Assembly (NCBI RefSeq): GCF_000372725.1
Contig: NW_005199962.1
Coordinates: 22,010-44,359 of the forward strand
Reading direction: 5' to 3'
Length of the DNA stretch: 22,350 bases
Source: Emiliania huxleyi CCMP1516
Lineage: Eukaryota > Haptophyta > Isochrysidales > Noelaerhabdaceae
The stretch's first letter is position 1. Every line of letters begins with the position of its first letter. Shown here piece after piece: positions 16,473 to 22,350 of this stretch. The position numbers and the translations under genes are program-made. Below the pieces are notes generated by a model. That model was given only the letters and a program-made list of their open reading frames with translations, had not been told where the DNA came from and made no database searches.

Positions 16473-16815
16473 GAGCCACGCGTGCGCCGGCGCGTGTCGC
16501 GGAGCCGGCAGAGCAGGGCCCCGGCCTCGCGCGACGCCTGTGCGGCGCCCCCGCCCTCCCCCCCTGGCCTATGTCCGTCGCGTTGTGTGAAGGACTTGTC
16601 CTAGATAGAAAAGGGCCCACACACAAGTGCAAGTGCAAGTGTGACAAGGGTGGCAACTCCCCTCGCGGTCGCGCCCTCTCCGGCCACCTGGGAGGGTCAC
16701 GAGCAGTCGCCGAGCAGTGTCGCTCCGACCGAGGTTCTGCGAAAGTGCGGTAAAATTCTTTTCCCTCGGCGGGCTCGGACGCGCGGGTTCGCATCTCGGG
16801 CTCGTTGTGGAGTAT
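16473..16815. other. Intergenic spacer with AATTCTTTT motif
   Basis: No gene was seen. AAGTGCAAGTGCAAGTGTG lies near 16623-16642. GTAAAATTCTTTTCCCTCGG at 16749-16768 is a copy of the motif found before other genes and ends about 50 bp before the ATG at 16816. Confidence 0.5.
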
Positions 16816-17211
16816 ATGGGCCACGATGTCTCAAATATGAGGGGTTTTGACTCCTTCCAGCTCCTGACGCTATTCCTGGCAGCTCTAATGACCAGGGTCG
16901 GTAGTGCTGTGATAGAGGGTGCTCATACTAGCGCAAGAACGGCCACGCTCGCCCAGACCGTCCCCTTCTGGGGCCGGTTCCGCAGCCCCGCGGGGCCGTG
17001 CCGCGGGTGCCTATACTGCCGAGTGCCACAAACACTGCGCCGTCCCGCCATCACCTACAGGCTGTCTTGTGTGATGGTTGGGATGTCCAAACGCCACCAT
17101 CTTGGCTCTTGCGACCTCAAACCCGGGAGCTGTATGGGTGGTCCTGACGTCAACAGACGCCCGAGGACCACGGTGAAGCTGAGCCGGAACGAGTCGACAA
17201 GTCTCGTCTGA
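16816..17211 (+). CDS. Hypothetical 131-residue protein with N-terminal hydrophobic segment
   Basis: The ATG at 16816 follows an AATTCTTTT motif by about 50 bp, and the frame ends with TGA at 17209-17211. Residues about 11-33 are hydrophobic (FDSFQLLTLFLAALMTRVGS), fitting a signal peptide or anchor. A Cys cluster (CRGCLYC) lies in the middle, and the C-terminal third is basic. Base composition is slightly less GC-extreme than in the neighbours, and the region lacks tandem repeats. No family is recognised. A noncoding transcript or a repeat-derived sequence is an alternative; a minus-strand frame at 17055-17288 overlaps the end but has no better support. Confidence 0.35.
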   Translation: MGHDVSNMRGFDSFQLLTLFLAALMTRVGSAVIEGAHTSARTATLAQTVPFWGRFRSPAGPCRGCLYCRVPQTLRRPAITYRLSCVMVGMSKRHHLGSCDLKPGSCMGGPDVNRRPRTTVKLSRNESTSLV

Positions 17212-17340
17212 GCCCGTGGCGGTCGCCGGCTGAGTCGCCGTGCACGGGCCGGTACCTCAGGCGTCACCTCCGCAGCCTCAGGTCTCACACTCCATCACCT
17301 CCGCCGGGACGCCTTCGGTGGCACGCTCGGCGGCGACTTT

Positions 17341-17474
17341 GTGGCAGCCCCACAGCGAGCGCGGCGTCGAGCCTACTCGGTCTGGTCGGTCGGCCGCACT
17401 CCCTGGGACCCAGGGAGTGCGGCCGACACGCGAGCGGTGCTTCCTGGCTGCGCGCGCCGGCTGTGGGGTGCCAC
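17341..17474. mobile_element. Foldback (inverted-repeat) element, ~67-bp arms
   Basis: The centre is a perfect 19-bp inverted repeat, 17389-17407 (GTCGGCCGCACTCCCTGGG) against 17409-17427, separated by one base. The outer ends also pair (GTGGCAGCCCCACAG at 17341-17355 with CTGTGGGGTGCCAC at 17461-17474), while the middle of the arms has diverged. It lies 50 bp upstream of the ATG at 17528. It could be a small foldback/MITE-type insertion or a long leader hairpin. Confidence 0.65.
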
Positions 17475-17527
17475 ATCGAGACACGCTTTTTGGGACATTT
17501 TCGACGCTTTTGGCCCATACTCGCAAC

Positions 17528-18625
17528 ATGCCCTCGCCCCGGCTCGACGCCAAGAGTGCAGACGATCGGAGCGAGGCGCATCGCTGGCGTGATGAGCAAC
17601 GGCGCGCCGAGTGCGGACGCGAAGAGTTGCGATGGCAGGGCGAGTCGCGACGGCGGTCGCGATCACACGATGAGCCGCGGCGTGATGAGCTGCGACGGCG
17701 CGGCGAGCATTGGCAAGGCGAGCAATGGCCGCACCATGATGGGCGGCATGACGAGCGGCGCGGCTATAACGACTCTTGGTGCAGTGGTCGCGAGCAGCGA
17801 AGACACGCTGAGCCACAATTGCCCGCTGAGCGATGGCACGACGAGCCATTGCGCGGCGAGCAATGGCAGAACCATGACGGGCGGCAACACGAGCGGCGCG
17901 GTTACAACAGCTCTTGGTGCGGAGGTCGCGAGCAGCGATGGCACGCTCAGCCACAATGGCCCAATGAGCGATGGTACGACGAGCCATGGCGAGGCGAGCA
18001 ACGGCCGCATCATGACGGGCGGCATGACGAGCGGCGCGGCTACGACGCTCGGGGCAGAGGCGAGCGCGAGCGCGACTGGCACGATCGGCGCGATGACCGG
18101 CGCGATGACCGGCGCGGCGAGGGGCAACCTCAGCACAGCGGTCGCCGGGAGCGACCGCCGATGCACGGAGCGCAAGGACGCGACGCACGAATGTGCAATG
18201 ATCGCTCCTTCTCTGTCCGCTGCGCCGACAGTGATCAGGTCGACCCTCGGAAGCTGACCACTTTGATAAGCCAGGCTGGCAGCGCTGACGCATTGCTCAC
18301 GCTCTCTGCTGCCCACAGTACGAGCTTGAACCACATCCACGCTGCGAACCTGTGGAACAAACTGGGCAAGCAGCGCGTCGAGCGGCGGCACGAGGAGCGG
18401 CTTGAGCAGCTGGTGCAGCGCACGCTGGACCTCGTTTCTTCGTGCCGAGCGCGCGAGCTGGCCAACGTCGCCCACGGCGTGGCAAAGTGCGGCCTGCAAG
18501 TGACGGTTGTGCGCCCGTTGTTTGTAGCGGTGGCGGAGGCGGCGGTGCGCCGCGGGCTGGATCGCTTCAACCCTCAGAACCTGGCCAACACGGTGTGGGC
18601 GTACGCGACGGCGGGCGTAGGATAG
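17528..18625 (+). CDS. OPR/RAP-type (organellar RNA-binding) protein with His/Trp/Arg repeats, possibly incomplete
   Basis: The first in-frame ATG with credible coding after it is at 17528; upstream the frame runs through the foldback element and begins without ATG. Residues about 15-60 are very rich in Arg and Glu. Then come about three ~46-residue repeats (roughly 17708-18065) with GEQWPHHDGRHDERRGYN, WCSGREQRRHAEPQ and AERWHDEPLRGEQW signatures. The C-terminal third has the layout of algal and apicomplexan helical-repeat proteins: KLTTLISQAGSADALLTL, LNHIHAANLWNKLGKQ, RARELANVAHGVAKCGL and NPQNLANTVWAYATAG. Such proteins bind organelle RNAs and often end in a RAP domain. The ORF stops right after the LANTVWAYATAG motif, where more helical repeats would be expected, so the gene may be truncated or continue after an unrecognised intron (GT and GC donors lie at 18605-18613). 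Confidence 0.6.
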   Translation: MPSPRLDAKSADDRSEAHRWRDEQRRAECGREELRWQGESRRRSRSHDEPRRDELRRRGEHWQGEQWPHHDGRHDERRGYNDSWCSGREQRRHAEPQLPAERWHDEPLRGEQWQNHDGRQHERRGYNSSWCGGREQRWHAQPQWPNERWYDEPWRGEQRPHHDGRHDERRGYDARGRGERERDWHDRRDDRRDDRRGEGQPQHSGRRERPPMHGAQGRDARMCNDRSFSVRCADSDQVDPRKLTTLISQAGSADALLTLSAAHSTSLNHIHAANLWNKLGKQRVERRHEERLEQLVQRTLDLVSSCRARELANVAHGVAKCGLQVTVVRPLFVAVAEAAVRRGLDRFNPQNLANTVWAYATAGVG

Positions 18626-18870
18626 TTAAGAAATAAGTCAGGACTTTTCATCTGTGAAGAGCCAGAGTGTGAAGAGCCTAATTTAAGAAATAAGTCAGGA
18701 CTTGTCATCTGTGAAGAGCCAGAGTATGAAGAGCTTAGCATCATTAATAAATAACTCAGGACACTTGCATCTGTGAAGATCCAAAGTGTGAAGACCCTTG
18801 AGAGCTTGTCATCTGTGAAGAGCAATAGTGTGCAGATCATAGGATAATGAACCAATAAGTGAGGGCGTGT
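18626..18870 (+). repeat. ~57-60-bp tandem repeat, four degenerate copies
   Basis: Units begin near 18629, 18686, 18747 and about 18800. They share AATAAGTCAGGAC, CATCTGTGAAGAGCC and AGTGTGAAGAGC. GC content is markedly lower than in the genes. It may be an intron or 3' region of the preceding gene. Confidence 0.75.
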
Positions 18871-19085
18871 CAACTGTGAAGTGTCTGGGAAGTGTCTAGG
18901 AAGTTTCTAGTAAGTGTCCAGTTACGCCTTGCGCAGGGAGAGCTAGCAGAAGAGTCTAGGAGGTGTCTAGGAAGTGTCTGGGAAGCGTCCAGGGAGTGTT
19001 GAGGGAGTGTCCAGGACGCCTTGCTCAGGGAGAGCCCGGAGAAGTGTCTAGGAAGTGTCTAGGAAGCTTCTAGGAAGTGTCTTAT
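18871..19085 (+). repeat. AAGTGTCTAGG 11-bp repeats in a ~90-bp higher-order duplication
   Basis: AAGTGTCTAGG and variants recur throughout. ACGCCTTGC, one variable base, then CAGGGAGAGC occurs near 18925 and again near 19016, showing that a block of about 90 bp was duplicated. Confidence 0.75.
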
Positions 19086-19430
19086 ACCCCTCCCTGACCC
19101 TGTCCACCTCCCTCCGCCCTCTCCCGGTCCGCGCGTCGCGCTCGTTGAACGCTGCTACTGGCCCTGTGTCCTTTGTGCCTGCGTTTTCTCCCTCCCCCTC
19201 CTCCCTCCCGACCACCGCCATCTCCACTCGCCTTTACACCGCCCCCCTCATCGTTCTCCATCCCTTCCCTTGACTGCTCCCCACCACTAGGTGCCAAGAC
19301 ACACACGCGGACGGTTCCCTAAAGGCAGGGAGCCCGAACCCAGTCTCGGAGTTGTCGGCGTCGGCGTCGGTGCGAGCAGAGAGAGGTGCCGTGTCTCCTC
19401 GTCCGCTCCGTCGCAATCTCCTATCACGGG
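19086..19430. other. Upstream region of the right-edge gene
   Basis: Pyrimidine-rich DNA (CTCCCCCTCCTCCCTCCC near 19191-19208) is followed by GTCGGCGTCGGCGTCGG near 19352. No separate gene was supported. Confidence 0.4.

Positions 19431-22350
<2,920 letters not shown>

Overview
The window looks like nuclear DNA of a GC-rich unicellular eukaryotic alga. A haptophyte (Emiliania/Prymnesium type) is my best guess. A dinoflagellate is the main alternative because GC and GA splice donors are also reported there; I found no dinoflagellate spliced-leader sequence. The reasons are very high GC content, short spliceosomal introns, eukaryote-only families (the spliceosomal cyclophilin CWC27, a voltage-gated cation channel with EF-hands, an F-box/RCC1 protein, an OPR/RAP-type organelle RNA-binding protein), dense simple-sequence repeats and decayed non-LTR retroelement fragments. 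Species assignment is inference.

Layout. 1-772: 3' part of a broken retroelement reverse transcriptase ORF. 1107-1514: small four-helix membrane protein, preceded by a promoter-like block. 1997-2428: orphan C-terminal piece of a TAP-like alpha/beta hydrolase. 2905-5025 (minus): a complete four-exon single-domain voltage-gated cation channel with two EF-hands. 5026-7530: no confident gene, but satellite-like DNA (alternating AT-only and GC-only blocks) and several hairpins. 7533-8165 and 8618-9109: two uncharacterised ORFs, the second followed by a perfect 30-bp palindrome. 9579-11036 (minus): F-box plus seven-bladed RCC1 propeller. 11124-11402 (minus): small charged ORF. 11700-12005 (minus): second retroelement remnant. 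12510-16472: a 19-exon CWC27 gene, reconstructed here exon by exon. 16816-17211: small ORF of unknown function. 17528-18625: OPR/RAP-like protein, followed by 450 bp of tandem repeats. 19431 to the right edge: a large multi-exon protein of unknown function, cut by the window end.

The most interesting system is the introns. Across the channel, CWC27 and the right-edge gene I could place 28 introns by reading frame and homology. Only 5 start with GT; 18 start with GC and 5 with GA. All end in AG, and 26 of 28 are followed by G. Many are bracketed by direct repeats of 9-29 bp of exon sequence, so the first bases of the intron copy the first bases of the downstream exon. Two introns in different genes (12976-13119 and 21741-22103) share a diverged ~110-bp core and both use GA-AG. 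Others are filled with 10-11-bp tandem repeats, with one decamer found in both orientations. Together this looks like several families of introner-like elements that bring or duplicate their own splice sites. A second recurrent signal is an AATTCTTTT-centred motif just upstream of several unrelated genes on both strands. The genes do not form an evident pathway.
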